Source: JANQOH01 sp965201155 (GTDB lineage: Bacteria > Pseudomonadota > Alphaproteobacteria > UBA7887). From it: a stretch of DNA of 64,000 nucleotides. Under the pieces are notes generated by a model, which was given only the letters and a program-made list of their open reading frames with translations, searched no databases and had not been told where the DNA came from. The stretch is from assembly GCA_965201155.1 (NCBI GenBank), contig OZ241752.1, forward strand, positions 310,001 to 374,000, in the 5' to 3' direction. Position 1 is the first letter of the stretch, and the number at the start of each line of letters is the position of its first letter. Of this stretch, positions 1 to 9,720 are shown in pieces. The position numbers were made by a program, and so were the translations under genes.

Positions 1-338
1 CCGAGAATCGCATTCGCTCCCAGCCGCGCCTTGTCTTCCGTGCCGTCCAGGTCGATCAGCACCTGGTCCAACGCGCGCTGGTCTTCCACCTCGCGCCCGG
101 AAAGCGCGTCGAAAATCTCGCCGTTAACTGCGTCCACCGCGCCGCGCACGCCCTTCCCCCCATAGCGCGCCGCGTCGCCGTCCCGGCGCTCCACGGCTTC
201 ATGCCGGCCAGTTGACGCACCGGAAGGAACCGCTGCCCGCGCCACCGCCCCCGTTTCCAGCGTCACTTCCACTTCCACGGTGGGATTGCCGCGGCTGTCC
301 AGAATCTCGCGCCCGCGAATGTCGATCAATGCCGTCAC
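1..338 (-). CDS. eno: Enolase, N-terminal part (runs off the window)
   Basis: Enolase interconverts 2-phosphoglycerate and phosphoenolpyruvate in the cytoplasm. Reading leftward from a GTG at 338, the protein begins MTALIDIRGREILDSRGNP, the characteristic enolase N-terminus, and continues through the PSGASTG loop to LGANAIL at the window edge, about 112 residues. GTG is chosen because the family starts exactly at this point. It lies downstream of kdsA with only 22 bp between them, as in many alphaproteobacteria. The rest of the gene lies outside the window. Confidence 0.95.
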   Translation of the reverse strand, partial: MTALIDIRGREILDSRGNPTVEVEVTLETGAVARAAVPSGASTGRHEAVERRDGDAARYGGKGVRGAVDAVNGEIFDALSGREVEDQRALDQVLIDLDGTEDKARLGANAIL

Positions 339-360
339 AACAACTCCGTTTCCCGGGCCG

Positions 361-1212
361 TCAGGGGTCGATCGGCCCCGGCGGCCGCGCCTTCGCCAGC
401 CCGTCCAGCGCCGTCAACACCTCAAGCAGACCGCGCACATGTTTGAGGGGCACCATGTTCGGCCCGTCGCTCGGCGCGTTGTCCGGGTCCTGATGCACCT
501 CCATGAACAGCGCCGCCACCCCCACCGCCACTGCCGCGCGGGCGAGCACCGGCACATGCCGCCGCTCACCGCCGCTGGACCCGCCCAGCCCGCCCGGCTG
601 TTGCACCGAATGCGTGGCATCGAACACTACCGGCCAGCCCGTCTCCGCCAGCACAGGCAATGCCCGCATATCCGATACCAGTGTATTGTAGCCAAAACTG
701 GCGCCCCGTTCCGTCAACAGGATGCGCCGGCACCCTGCGCCCTCCAGTTTCGCCGCAACATGAACCATGTCCCAGGGCGCCAGAAACTGCCCCTTCTTCA
801 CATTGACCGCACGCCCGGTCCTCGCCGCAGCAACCAGCAAGTCGGTCTGGCGGCAGAGAAACGCCGGGATCTGCAGCACATCCACCACTTCAGCCACCGG
901 CGCGCACTGGTCCTCGCCATGTACATCCGTCAGCACCGGACAGCCGTGCGAGGCCCGCAATTCGGCGAATATCGGCAGGCTGGCCTCCAGACCCAGCCCG
1001 CGCGCACTACGCAAGCCGGTCCGGTTCGCCTTGTCGAACGAGGTCTTGTAGATGAAGCCGATGCCGGCCTCCGCCGCCAGCGCCGCCAGCGCGCCGCACA
1101 TATCGTGCGCATGCTGCGCACTTTCCAACTGGCACGGCCCTGCAATCAGCGTCAGCGGGCGCGCATTGCCCACCCGCAGTGCCCCGATATCGACCTCGCG
1201 CTGAACGCTCAT
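361..1212 (-). CDS. kdsA: 3-deoxy-8-phosphooctulonate (KDO8P) synthase
   Basis: Condenses phosphoenolpyruvate with arabinose-5-phosphate to KDO-8-phosphate, the first committed step to the LPS inner-core sugar KDO. The 283-residue product has normal family length and shows the AGPCQLES substrate-binding segment near residue 25 and the KTSFDKANRTG signature near residue 56. The ATG overlaps the pyrG stop codon (ATGA), so translation is probably coupled. LPS genes msbA, waaA and lpxK are also in this window. A DAHP synthase is unlikely given the KTSFDKANR signature. Confidence 0.96.
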   Translation of the reverse strand: MSVQREVDIGALRVGNARPLTLIAGPCQLESAQHAHDMCGALAALAAEAGIGFIYKTSFDKANRTGLRSARGLGLEASLPIFAELRASHGCPVLTDVHGEDQCAPVAEVVDVLQIPAFLCRQTDLLVAAARTGRAVNVKKGQFLAPWDMVHVAAKLEGAGCRRILLTERGASFGYNTLVSDMRALPVLAETGWPVVFDATHSVQQPGGLGGSSGGERRHVPVLARAAVAVGVAALFMEVHQDPDNAPSDGPNMVPLKHVRGLLEVLTALDGLAKARPPGPIDP

Positions 1213-2843
1213 ACCAGCCGTGATTGCACCACCGCCGCCTCGATGAACGAGGCAAACAGCGGATGCGGGTCAAACGGCTTCGATTTCAGCTCCGGGTGAA
1301 ACTGGACACCGATAAACCACGGGTGATCGTCCAGTTCCACCGTCTCCGGCAGCGCGCCGTCCGGCGACATCCCCGTAAACCGCAAACCCGCTGTTTCCAG
1401 CCGGACACGATATGCACCGTTCACCTCGTAGCGATGCCGGTGCCGTTCCGAAATGCGGCTCGCACCATATATTTCCGCGATCCGCGAACTTTCCTTCAGC
1501 ACAGCTTCATACGCGCCGAGGCGCATCGTGCCGCCCAGATCATCCCCGGGATTCCGTTTCTCGACAATATCGCCGCGCCGCCATTCGCTGATCAGGCCGA
1601 TAACGGGTTCGGCGCACGGGCCGAACTCGCTCGACGACGCACCCTCCAGCCCCGCCAGATTGCGCGCTGCCTCGATCACGGCAAGCTGCATGCCGAAGCA
1701 AATTCCGAAATAGGGGATGCGGCGCTCCCGCGCGAAAGTCACCGCCGCGATCTTGCCCTTGACACCCCGCTCACCGAACCCCGCAGGCACCAGCACGGCA
1801 TGAGCCTCCTCCAGCCGGCGCACGAGGCTCTCGTCCTCATCGTAGAATTTCTCACTGTCGACCCAGTTCAGCCGCACCCTCACATTGTGCGCCATGCCAC
1901 CATGACGCAGCGCCTCCGACAGCGACTTGTAGGCGTCCTGAAGGTCCGTGTACTTGCCCACAACCGCTACCGTCACTTCGCCGTCATCGCCGCGCGCGCT
2001 GGCGACAATTTGCTGCCATCGCGACAGGTCCGGCGGTGACGGCGCCGCAACCCCGAAATGCGAGAGTACCTGCACATCCAGGCCGGCATCGTGATAGGTC
2101 AGCGGCACCCGGTAGATTTCGCCCACATCGATCGCCGGAATGACTGCATCCTCCGGCACATTGCAAAACAAGGCAATCTTCCGGCGTTCGCCGCGCGGAA
2201 TCTCGCGGTCCGACCGGCATAGCAGGATATCCGGGCGAATGCCGATACTGCTCAGCTCCTTGACCGAGTGCTGCGTCGGCTTGGTTTTCAGCTCCCCGGC
2301 CGAGGGAATGTACGGCACCAGCGTCAAATGAACATAGAGCGTGCGTTCTCGTCCGAGATCGTAACCCAATTGCCGGATCGCCTCCAGAAACGGCAGGCTC
2401 TCGATATCGCCCACCGTCCCGCCGATCTCGCACAATACGAAATCCGCATCGTCGGTTTCCGCCAGGATGAAGCGCTTGATCTCATCGGTGACATGCGGAA
2501 TCACCTGCACCGTACCGCCGAGATATTCTCCGCGCCGTTCCTTCTCGATCACGCTGGCATAGATGCGCCCTGTGGTGATGTTGTCGCTGCGCCGCGCCGC
2601 AACACCCGTAAATCGCTCATAATGGCCGAGATCAAGATCGGTCTCCGCCCCGTCGTCCGTCACATAGACCTCGCCATGCTGGTACGGACTCATCGTGCCC
2701 GGATCGATATTCAGATACGGATCCAGCTTGCGCAGCCGCACGCGATAGCCCCGCGCCTGCAGCAACGCGCCGAGCGCCGCCGCCGACAATCCTTTGCCAA
2801 GCGAGGAAACAACACCGCCGGTGATGAAAACAAACCGCGTCAC
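1209..2843 (-). CDS. pyrG: CTP synthase
   Basis: Makes CTP from UTP with glutamine as nitrogen donor. About 544 residues: an N-terminal synthetase domain beginning TRFVFITGGVVSSLGKG with its nucleotide-binding loop, and a C-terminal class I glutamine amidotransferase domain with PYFGICFGMQ (catalytic Cys) and a late GVQFHPE (catalytic His and Glu). The GTG at 2843 gives the usual family N-terminus; upstream GTG (2861) or TTG (2870) starts are also open and no clear ribosome-binding site decides. It follows secG by about 40 bp and overlaps kdsA. Confidence 0.95.
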   Translation of the reverse strand: MTRFVFITGGVVSSLGKGLSAAALGALLQARGYRVRLRKLDPYLNIDPGTMSPYQHGEVYVTDDGAETDLDLGHYERFTGVAARRSDNITTGRIYASVIEKERRGEYLGGTVQVIPHVTDEIKRFILAETDDADFVLCEIGGTVGDIESLPFLEAIRQLGYDLGRERTLYVHLTLVPYIPSAGELKTKPTQHSVKELSSIGIRPDILLCRSDREIPRGERRKIALFCNVPEDAVIPAIDVGEIYRVPLTYHDAGLDVQVLSHFGVAAPSPPDLSRWQQIVASARGDDGEVTVAVVGKYTDLQDAYKSLSEALRHGGMAHNVRVRLNWVDSEKFYDEDESLVRRLEEAHAVLVPAGFGERGVKGKIAAVTFARERRIPYFGICFGMQLAVIEAARNLAGLEGASSSEFGPCAEPVIGLISEWRRGDIVEKRNPGDDLGGTMRLGAYEAVLKESSRIAEIYGASRISERHRHRYEVNGAYRVRLETAGLRFTGMSPDGALPETVELDDHPWFIGVQFHPELKSKPFDPHPLFASFIEAAVVQSRLV

Positions 2844-2882
2844 GGAGGTGGCGGGCGGCACAAGCGGCAACCGCCCCCGCGG

Positions 2883-3224
2883 CTATTCGCCGATCGGCAC
2901 CTGCGGACCGGAAACCGGATCATCCCCCGGCGCCGGCAGAAGCGAATCAAGCGGCTCCTGGTGCAGGTCGTCCGTCACCGACCGCGGCGCGCTGGTCCCG
3001 CTCGCAAGAATGGCCAACACCATGCTTGTCGTCATGAACGACGCCGCAAGCACTGCGGTTATCTTGGTCATTATGCTCGCAGGCTGATAGCCGCCGCCGG
3101 GTCCGCCCAGCGAAACACCGCCGCCGATACCGCCCAGCGCACCGCCCGTGCTGCGTTGCAGCAACACCACAACCACCATGGCGATGGCAATCAGCACATG
3201 TATTACCAGAATAACCGCGCTCAT
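2883..3224 (-). CDS. secG: Preprotein translocase subunit SecG
   Basis: Small inner-membrane partner of SecYE. The roughly 113-residue protein has two hydrophobic segments (about residues 2-22 and 53-74) separated by the Gly-rich loop containing LLQRSTGGALGGIGGG, typical of SecG. The acidic, Pro-rich tail after residue 80 is variable in the family. ATG at 3224 is preferred over the adjacent GTG at 3227 because AGGGAA lies about 7 nt upstream. Placement between tpiA and pyrG is the common alphaproteobacterial order. Confidence 0.93.
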   Translation of the reverse strand: MSAVILVIHVLIAIAMVVVVLLQRSTGGALGGIGGGVSLGGPGGGYQPASIMTKITAVLAASFMTTSMVLAILASGTSAPRSVTDDLHQEPLDSLLPAPGDDPVSGPQVPIGE

Positions 3225-3261
3225 CACTTCCCTGCTTTATCTACGCCCAAGGGCGCGCTCC

Positions 3262-4005
3262 TCATAGCGCCTCACCCGCCGCTTGGCAAATCGCCAGAAA
3301 ATCTTCCGCCGACAAACTCGCGCCGCCCACCAGCGCGCCGTTCACATTGCCGATGCACAGCAATTCCCGTGCATTCCCGGGCTTCACCGAGCCGCCATAT
3401 AACAAGCGCACCTGCGGCGCCCGCGCCCGCAGCATATCGTGCATCTCGCTGATATCTTCCGGCGCCGCCACCCGTCCCGTGCCAATTGCCCAGACAGGCT
3501 CATACGCGATCACGACATTCCCGTCCGAATCCTCGGGCAGCGAACCCGCTAGCTGGGCGCCAACTTGCGCCAGCGCCGCCCCGGAGGCACGCTCCGATTC
3601 CGTCTCCCCCACACAAACGATCGGCACAAGCCCAGCGTTCAGCGCCGCTTCCGCCTTCGCGCGCACCTCGCCGTCGCCCTCGCTATGCCCCGCCCGCCGC
3701 TCGGAATGCCCGACAATGACATAGCGGCAACCGAGATCGGCCAGCATCGGCGCCGCAATATCGCCCGTGAAGGCGCCATGTGCCGCAGCCGCACAATCCT
3801 GCCCGCCCAGCGCAATACCGGCGCCCTCCAACGCTTCCGCCAACGGCGCGAGCAGCGTCGCCGGCGGGCACAGCGCAATCTCGCAGGACGGCGGGCGCTC
3901 GCGCACCGCGTCCGCCACCGCACGGGCACGCAGTACGCCTTCCGCCCGCAGGCCGTTCATTTTCCAATTACCGGCAATCAGCGGCTGCAAACCCGTGCCC
4001 TGCAT
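3262..4005 (-). CDS. tpiA: Triosephosphate isomerase
   Basis: Interconverts dihydroxyacetone phosphate and glyceraldehyde-3-phosphate. About 247 residues from the ATG at 4005, the normal length. It carries LIAGNWKMNG (catalytic Lys) at the N-terminus, YVIVGHSERR (catalytic His) mid-protein, VIAYEPVWAIGTG (catalytic Glu and loop 6) and LLYGGSVKPGN (phosphate-binding loop). A longer frame opens upstream to 4050, but those residues do not resemble the family. It is the first gene of a tpiA-secG-pyrG-kdsA-eno run. Confidence 0.95.
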   Translation of the reverse strand: MQGTGLQPLIAGNWKMNGLRAEGVLRARAVADAVRERPPSCEIALCPPATLLAPLAEALEGAGIALGGQDCAAAAHGAFTGDIAAPMLADLGCRYVIVGHSERRAGHSEGDGEVRAKAEAALNAGLVPIVCVGETESERASGAALAQVGAQLAGSLPEDSDGNVVIAYEPVWAIGTGRVAAPEDISEMHDMLRARAPQVRLLYGGSVKPGNARELLCIGNVNGALVGGASLSAEDFLAICQAAGEAL

Positions 4006-4173
4006 TTCCGCGAGTGCCCGCCGGCCGGATGCCGGCAAGCGTCGCCGCATCTGGCCGGCGGGAGGGTGCTGGAACCCGTATCAGATTGCCCGTCTGCCAA
4101 CACGCGCCAATACTGCACTTTCACGACCAACCTGTCGAGTGCCCGCCGCCGGCCCGCCGCACCACGCCTGTTC

Positions 4174-5475
4174 TCACCCCAGCCACGCATATTTGGCGAT
4201 GAAGATTGCGGCAAGCGCCAAGGTCGCCGGCTGCGCTTCCGCAAATCGCCCGCTCATCAGTTTGATCGCCGCATAGCTGATGAAGCCGACCGCCAGCCCG
4301 TCGGTAATCGAGAACGTGAACGGCATCGTCATCGCCAGCGCGCCCGCAGGAATATATTCCGTCGCGTCGTCCCAATCGATCTCGATCAGACTGCGCGTCA
4401 TCAGGCAAGCCACAAACAGCAGCGCCGGCGCCGTGGCATAGGCCGGAATCGTGGTCGCCAGCGGCGCAAGCAGCAACGCAAACAGGAACAACAACGCCAC
4501 GGCCACCGCAGTGAGACCCGTGCGCCCGCCCACGCGCACGCCGGCAGCGCTTTCGATATAGCTGGTGACGGGCGAGGTCCCTGCCGCGGCGCCGACCACC
4601 GTAGCCACCGAATCAGCAACCAGCGCTCGTCGCAAGCGTGGCAGCCGGCCCTGCGCATCCAGCAGCCCGGCACGATGCGCAATCGCAATCAACGCGCCCG
4701 ACGTGTCGAACATGTCCGCAAACAGGAATGCAAAAATAACGCCGATCAGCGCTAGGTCGAGCGCGCCCGCAATATCCAGCGCGAACATCACGCCGCTCGG
4801 ATCGGGAGGCAATGAGGCAATACCCTTGAACTCGCTCACGCCGAGCGCCACACCGCCTGCGGTTACCGCCAGAATGCCCAGGATGATCGAACCCGGAACC
4901 CGCAGCCGCTCCAGCGCCACCATGCCGGCAAAGCCGATACCGGCAAGAACGACGCTCCATTGGTCGACAGCCCCTATGCCTACCAGCGTCGCCGGATTGT
5001 CGATCGTCAACCCCGCATTCTGCATGGCGATCATGCCGAGAAAGAGCCCGATTCCGGCTGCCGTGTCCATCTTCAGCGAGTGCGGAACAGCGTTGATCAC
5101 CCATTCCCGTATCGGCAGTACGGAAATGATGACAAACGCCACGCCGGAAACGAACACCACCCCCAAGGCAACTTGCCACGAATACCCCATGCCCAGCACC
5201 ACGCCGTAGGCAAAGAAGGCGTTCAGCCCCATGCCCGGCGCCGTCGCAATAGGGTAGTTCGCCCACAACCCCATGATGCCGGTGCCAATTGCGGCGGCCA
5301 CACACGTGGCGACAAAGACGCCGCCATGATCCATTCCGGCGTCCGACAGGATCATCGGGTTGACGAAAATGATATAGGCCATGGTGAGAAACGTGGTCGC
5401 TCCGGCGATCAACTCGCGGCGCACCGTGGTGCCGTTTTCTGCCAGCCTGAAAAATTCGTCCAGCGTCGCCTGCAT
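4174..5475 (-). CDS. AzgA-type nucleobase (purine) permease
   Basis: A polytopic inner-membrane protein of about 433 residues, with roughly 12-14 hydrophobic segments by eye. It matches the NCS2/AzgA-like purine permeases: the N-terminal NGTTVRRELIAGATTFLTMAY motif, PGMGLNAFFAY around the first substrate helix, and FADMFDTSGALIAIAHRAG plus GTSPVTSYIESAAGV later. The family imports adenine, guanine or hypoxanthine with protons; the exact substrate cannot be read from sequence. Two ATGs fit (5481 and 5475); GGGAGG sits about 7 nt from the second. It is divergent from ppiD. Confidence 0.88.
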   Translation of the reverse strand: MQATLDEFFRLAENGTTVRRELIAGATTFLTMAYIIFVNPMILSDAGMDHGGVFVATCVAAAIGTGIMGLWANYPIATAPGMGLNAFFAYGVVLGMGYSWQVALGVVFVSGVAFVIISVLPIREWVINAVPHSLKMDTAAGIGLFLGMIAMQNAGLTIDNPATLVGIGAVDQWSVVLAGIGFAGMVALERLRVPGSIILGILAVTAGGVALGVSEFKGIASLPPDPSGVMFALDIAGALDLALIGVIFAFLFADMFDTSGALIAIAHRAGLLDAQGRLPRLRRALVADSVATVVGAAAGTSPVTSYIESAAGVRVGGRTGLTAVAVALLFLFALLLAPLATTIPAYATAPALLFVACLMTRSLIEIDWDDATEYIPAGALAMTMPFTFSITDGLAVGFISYAAIKLMSGRFAEAQPATLALAAIFIAKYAWLG

Positions 5476-5563
5476 CTTCATGCCTCCCCGCACCGCTCCG
5501 AACCGGAGACGATTTGCCGCCATATCCCGCCACAACCCTGTGGCCGGCGCCGCGTATCGGCCG

Positions 5564-5591
5564 TTGCCGCTTTCGTTGGCGCGTCTATGAT
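5564..5591 (+). promoter_or_regulatory. Candidate sigma70 promoter of ppiD-trp operon
   Basis: TTGCCG at 5564-5569, a 16-bp spacer and TATGAT at 5586-5591, about 53 bp upstream of the ppiD ATG in the divergent permease/ppiD gap. Genes from ppiD through moeA follow with short gaps or overlaps, so this may drive a long transcript. Judged by eye only. Confidence 0.4.
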
Positions 5592-5644
5592 AGCCTGCCC
5601 CTCGCGGCCATCCTATATTTCATCCAGCACTTCGGGAAACGCTT

Positions 5645-7531
5645 ATGTTGGAATCCATCCGCAAGCAGACCGGCAGCCTCGTCGTCAAGGCGCTGCTCGG
5701 GTTGCTGGTGATCAGTTTCGCCCTCTGGGGCATCGGCGACATCTTTCAGGGGCGGCGGGACCTCTCCGTCGCGCGCGTCGGCGGCGGCGCCATAGCGGCG
5801 TCCGAACTCCAGACCGAATATACACGGATCGTCGAAAACCTCCGCCGCTCGCAGGGAATCGACGCGGAACAGGCGCGCGCGCTCGGCGCCCTTGAGAGCG
5901 CGCTTGACGGGTTGATCGGCCGTGAGGTGCTGCGCCGCGAGGCGACCGCGATCGGCGTTGCCGCACCCGACAGTGAAGTACTGCGCACGATCGAAAACAA
6001 CCCCGTGTTCCACGACCTCGCCGGACGCTTCGACCGAAGCACCTACAACGCCATCCTCTTTCAGAACAGCCTCACCCCGCAGTCCTATGAAGAAACTGTG
6101 CGCCAGGATATCCGCCGCAGCCAGCTTGCCGACAGCATGGCGGTCGGCGTGCAGCCGGTGCAGGCCGTAATCCGCAATTTACAGAAACATATCCAGCAGG
6201 GGCGGATTGCCGAGGCGCTCACCCTGTCCGCCGCCGGCCTCAACCCACCCGTGCCTGGCCAGATAGAGTTGCAGAACTATTTCGACGAAAACCGCGACGC
6301 CTACCGGGCGCCCGAATATCGCCGCGTGACGGCCGTACTCATTCGCCCCATTGACTTTCTTGACCAGGTCGATGTTTCCGACGAGGAGGTACGCGAGGAA
6401 TACGAATACCGCATCGACGAATTCGTCACGCCAGAGCGCCGCGACATTGATCAAATGGTGTTCCCCGACCGCGCTGCTGCGGACACCGCCCGCGCCCGCC
6501 TTGTCGGCGGCGCGGATTTCTACACCGTCGGCGCTGACCTGCTCGGCCTCTCCGAATCCGACATGAATCTCGGCTTGCTGACCGAAAATGACCTCGCATC
6601 GCCTGACCTCGGCGCGGCCGCCTTCACCGTGATACCGGGCGAATCGACCCAGCCAGTGGAAACCCCCTTCGGCTGGACTGTTCTTCGCGTGCGTGAGGCA
6701 ATCCCCGGTGAGACTCGCGACCTCGCCTCCGTGGCCGACATGCTGCGGCAGGAACGCACCATCATTCTCGCCCAGGATGTCGCCGCCGACCTCAGCGACG
6801 AGTTCGAGGACGCCCGCGCCGGTGGCGCCGCGCTGGAACAGGCAGCCCGGGCCGTCGGCCTTCAGCCGCTGTTGGTCGGCCCTGTCGATCGCCTGGGGCG
6901 CCTTCGCAATAACGCCGCCGGGGCGTCCGCCCCTCCGCTTGCGGAATTTCTCCCGCAGGCCTTCGCTGCAACTCCCGACGAGGAAACCTCCCTCCTCGAT
7001 ATCGATGACGGCACTTGGTTCGCCTTGCGCGTCGATGACGTAATCGCGCCGACAGAACGGCGGCTCGCGGATGTGCGCGACCGTGCAATTTCCGACTGGC
7101 AGGACCAATGGCGCAGCGACCGGCTGGCCGAACAGGGCGCCGCCATGGCGGAGCGGCTGCGCGCCGGAGAAACTGCCGCCGCTGTCGCTGCCGATACCGG
7201 CGCCGCGCTGCACCTCACCACGCCAATCCTGCGGAACGCCGGCAGCGCCGGCCCTGATCTCGGCCCCGCATTCATCTCTGCCATGTTCGACCTCGAGCCC
7301 GACGGCATCAGCGATCCCGTCTCGGAAGGTGACCGGATTCATGTTGCGCGCCTGGTGGAGATCATCGATATCGACGCCGAAGATGCCGACCAGGCCGTCG
7401 GCGACCGCATCGCCAACCAGTTGCTCTCCAGCCAGGTCGGCGATATCGCCGCCATCTATTCGGAAGAACTGCGCCGCAAATACGACGTTATGGTGAATCA
7501 GGCTGCGCTCGAGCGCTTTTTCGGTAACTGA
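5645..7531 (+). CDS. ppiD: Periplasmic peptidyl-prolyl isomerase PpiD/SurA family
   Basis: A membrane-anchored folding chaperone of 628 residues. A single N-terminal anchor spans about residues 17-37 (KALLGLLVISFALWGIGDIF). It is followed by a SurA-N-like helical region, a parvulin-type PPIase segment about residues 270-365 (Q-MVFPD, GLLTEND, ETPFGWTVLRV) and a C-terminal helical domain. Length matches PpiD (about 620 residues). It lies 22 bp upstream of trpE; this ppiD-trpE linkage is common in alphaproteobacteria and does not imply a role in tryptophan synthesis. Confidence 0.9.
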   Translation: MLESIRKQTGSLVVKALLGLLVISFALWGIGDIFQGRRDLSVARVGGGAIAASELQTEYTRIVENLRRSQGIDAEQARALGALESALDGLIGREVLRREATAIGVAAPDSEVLRTIENNPVFHDLAGRFDRSTYNAILFQNSLTPQSYEETVRQDIRRSQLADSMAVGVQPVQAVIRNLQKHIQQGRIAEALTLSAAGLNPPVPGQIELQNYFDENRDAYRAPEYRRVTAVLIRPIDFLDQVDVSDEEVREEYEYRIDEFVTPERRDIDQMVFPDRAAADTARARLVGGADFYTVGADLLGLSESDMNLGLLTENDLASPDLGAAAFTVIPGESTQPVETPFGWTVLRVREAIPGETRDLASVADMLRQERTIILAQDVAADLSDEFEDARAGGAALEQAARAVGLQPLLVGPVDRLGRLRNNAAGASAPPLAEFLPQAFAATPDEETSLLDIDDGTWFALRVDDVIAPTERRLADVRDRAISDWQDQWRSDRLAEQGAAMAERLRAGETAAAVAADTGAALHLTTPILRNAGSAGPDLGPAFISAMFDLEPDGISDPVSEGDRIHVARLVEIIDIDAEDADQAVGDRIANQLLSSQVGDIAAIYSEELRRKYDVMVNQAALERFFGN

Positions 7532-7553
7532 CCGCAAGGGAAACCGACAGCGC

Positions 7554-9062
7554 ATGGAAATCTGGCCGCAGCCGGAAGCGTTCGCCGCAGCCTACGACCA
7601 GGGGCGCGCCCAGGTCGTCTGGACCCGCCGCGTGGCCGATCTCGAAACGCCCGTGGCTGCCATGCTCAAGCTGGCCGATGGCCGCGCCAACAGCTTCCTC
7701 CTCGAGTCAGTGGAAGGCGGCGCCGTGCGCGGCCGCTATTCCTTCATCGGCCTGAAACCGGACCTCATCTGGCGCTGCTCCGGCGCCCGCGCCGAAATCA
7801 ACCGCCGCGCCCGCTACGACGCAGCGGCATTCGAGCCCTGCCCTTTGCCCGCCCTCGACTCCTTCCGCGCCATCGAGGCCGAATCGCGGATCGACCTTCC
7901 TGAGTCGCTGCCGCCCATGGCCGCCTGCCTTGTCGGCTATATGAGCTACGACATGGTGCGCCTGATGGAGCGCCTGCCGGACATCAATCCCGATCCGCTG
8001 GGCCTGCCGGACGGCCTCTATCTGCGACCAACCGTGATGGTCATCTTCGACTCCGTCGACGACATGATGACCATAGTCACGCCCGCGCGCCCTGCCGCCG
8101 GGGTTGACGCACGCTCTGCCTACGGCATGGCCGCGGAACGCCTTGCCGATATCGTCGCCGATCTCGACCGCAACCTGCCCGTGCCGCGGCGCCTCGAAAA
8201 AACTCCCGCAACGCCCCCCGCGCCCGTCTCGAATGTCAGCCGCGAGCGCTACCATGAAATGGTGCTCGCCGCGAAAGACTACATCGCGGCTGGCGACATC
8301 TTTCAGGTCGTGCCGTCGCAGCGCTTCCGCGTGCCGTTCGCCCTCCCGCCCTTTGCGCTCTACCGCGCCCTGCGGCGGCTCAATCCGTCACCCTTCCTGT
8401 TCTTTCTGGATTTCGGCCGCTTCGCCGTCGTCGGATCAAGCCCGGAAATCCTCGTGCGCCTGCGCGACGGCATGGTGACCATCCGCCCGATCGCCGGAAC
8501 CCGCCGCCGCGGCGCTGACCGCGCCGAGGACGAAGCCCTCGCCAACGACATGCTCGCCGATCCCAAGGAACGCGCCGAACATCTCATGCTGTTGGACCTC
8601 GGCCGCAACGACGTCGGCAGGGTCGCAACGATCGGCACCGTCACTGTCACCGAGCAGATGGTCGTCGAATATTACAGCCACGTCATGCATCTCGTATCCA
8701 ATGTGGAAGGCGCGCTGGCCGATGACCGCGACGCCATCGACGCCTTGTTCGGCGGCTTCCCCGCCGGCACTGTGACCGGCGCGCCGAAAGTGCGCGCCAT
8801 GGAAATCATTGACGAACTCGAATCCGAAAAACGCGGCGTCTATGCCGGCTGCGTCGGCTATTTCGCCGCCAATGGCAGCATGGACACCTGCATTGCCTTG
8901 CGCACCGCGGTCATCAAGGACGGCGCAATGTATGTACAGGCCGGCGGGGGTGTTGTCGCGGACAGCGACCCCGAACTCGAATTTCAGGAGAGCTGTAACA
9001 AGGCCCGCGCCCTGCTGCGCGCCGCCGAGGAAGCCGTCCGTTTCAGCACTGGCGGCGGGTGA
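7554..9062 (+). CDS. trpE: Anthranilate synthase component I
   Basis: Converts chorismate plus ammonia to anthranilate, the first step of tryptophan synthesis. 502 residues, with the feedback-site segment LLESVEGG near residue 48 and the chorismate-binding core IRPIAGTRRRGADRAED, LGRNDVGRV and FGGFPAGTVTGAPKVRAMEII. An AAGGGAAA stretch lies about 10 nt before the ATG. Only 22 bp separate it from ppiD, so there is no room for a leader-peptide attenuator directly in front of trpE. Confidence 0.96.
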   Translation: MEIWPQPEAFAAAYDQGRAQVVWTRRVADLETPVAAMLKLADGRANSFLLESVEGGAVRGRYSFIGLKPDLIWRCSGARAEINRRARYDAAAFEPCPLPALDSFRAIEAESRIDLPESLPPMAACLVGYMSYDMVRLMERLPDINPDPLGLPDGLYLRPTVMVIFDSVDDMMTIVTPARPAAGVDARSAYGMAAERLADIVADLDRNLPVPRRLEKTPATPPAPVSNVSRERYHEMVLAAKDYIAAGDIFQVVPSQRFRVPFALPPFALYRALRRLNPSPFLFFLDFGRFAVVGSSPEILVRLRDGMVTIRPIAGTRRRGADRAEDEALANDMLADPKERAEHLMLLDLGRNDVGRVATIGTVTVTEQMVVEYYSHVMHLVSNVEGALADDRDAIDALFGGFPAGTVTGAPKVRAMEIIDELESEKRGVYAGCVGYFAANGSMDTCIALRTAVIKDGAMYVQAGGGVVADSDPELEFQESCNKARALLRAAEEAVRFSTGGG

Positions 9063-9101
9063 CACGACGATGAACGCGAAACGGCGCCCGCACCCGCCGC
9101 C

Positions 9102-9671
9102 ATGCTGACCCTGATCGACAATTACGACAGCTTCTCGTACAACCTCGTTCACTTCTTGGGCGAGCTTGGCGCGGCCGTTACCGTTTACCGCAATGACGCG
9201 CTGACGCCGGAGGCAGTACTCGCCGAGGCCCCGGAAGGGATCGTCCTGTCGCCCGGACCATGCGACCCTGACAAGGCCGGAATTTGCCTCGAACTGGTGC
9301 GCCTCGCCGCGGGGCGTGTGCCGATACTCGGCGTCTGCCTCGGGCATCAGGCTGTCGGGCAGGCGTTCGGCGCACGCATCGTGCGCGCCCCGGAACTCAT
9401 GCACGGCAAGCTCAGCCCCATCCATCATCAAGGAAGCACCTTGTTCTCCGGCCTCCCCTCCCCCTTCGACGCAACGCGCTACCACTCGCTGATGATCGAC
9501 CCCGCCAGCCTGCCGGACAGTTTCGACATCACCGCCAAAACCGCGAACGGGCTGATCATGGGCATCAGTCACCGCGAATGGCCCGTCCATGGCGTCCAGT
9601 TCCACCCCGAAAGCATCGCTTCGCAGCACGGCCACGACCTGCTGGCGAACTTTCTCGCCGTGACGCGGTAA
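9102..9671 (+). CDS. trpG: Anthranilate synthase component II (glutamine amidotransferase)
   Basis: Supplies ammonia from glutamine to TrpE. 189 residues: LIDNYDSFSYNLVHFLGELG at the start, LSPGPCDPDKAG, the nucleophile elbow GVCLGHQAVGQAFG (catalytic Cys), and HGVQFHPESI (catalytic His and Glu). It may also serve p-aminobenzoate synthesis, as TrpG/PabA proteins often do. It sits 39 bp after trpE and 49 bp before trpD. Confidence 0.95.
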   Translation: MLTLIDNYDSFSYNLVHFLGELGAAVTVYRNDALTPEAVLAEAPEGIVLSPGPCDPDKAGICLELVRLAAGRVPILGVCLGHQAVGQAFGARIVRAPELMHGKLSPIHHQGSTLFSGLPSPFDATRYHSLMIDPASLPDSFDITAKTANGLIMGISHREWPVHGVQFHPESIASQHGHDLLANFLAVTR

Positions 9672-9720
9672 AAACTGCCCGTGACCCGCAACGAACTCAT
9701 GTCAAACTCTTGATGCGCGC

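Noticed and set aside
7532..7553. A tryptophan attenuator or leader peptide before trpE
   Set aside because: Only 22 bp separate ppiD and trpE, with no Trp-rich short frame or terminator hairpin.
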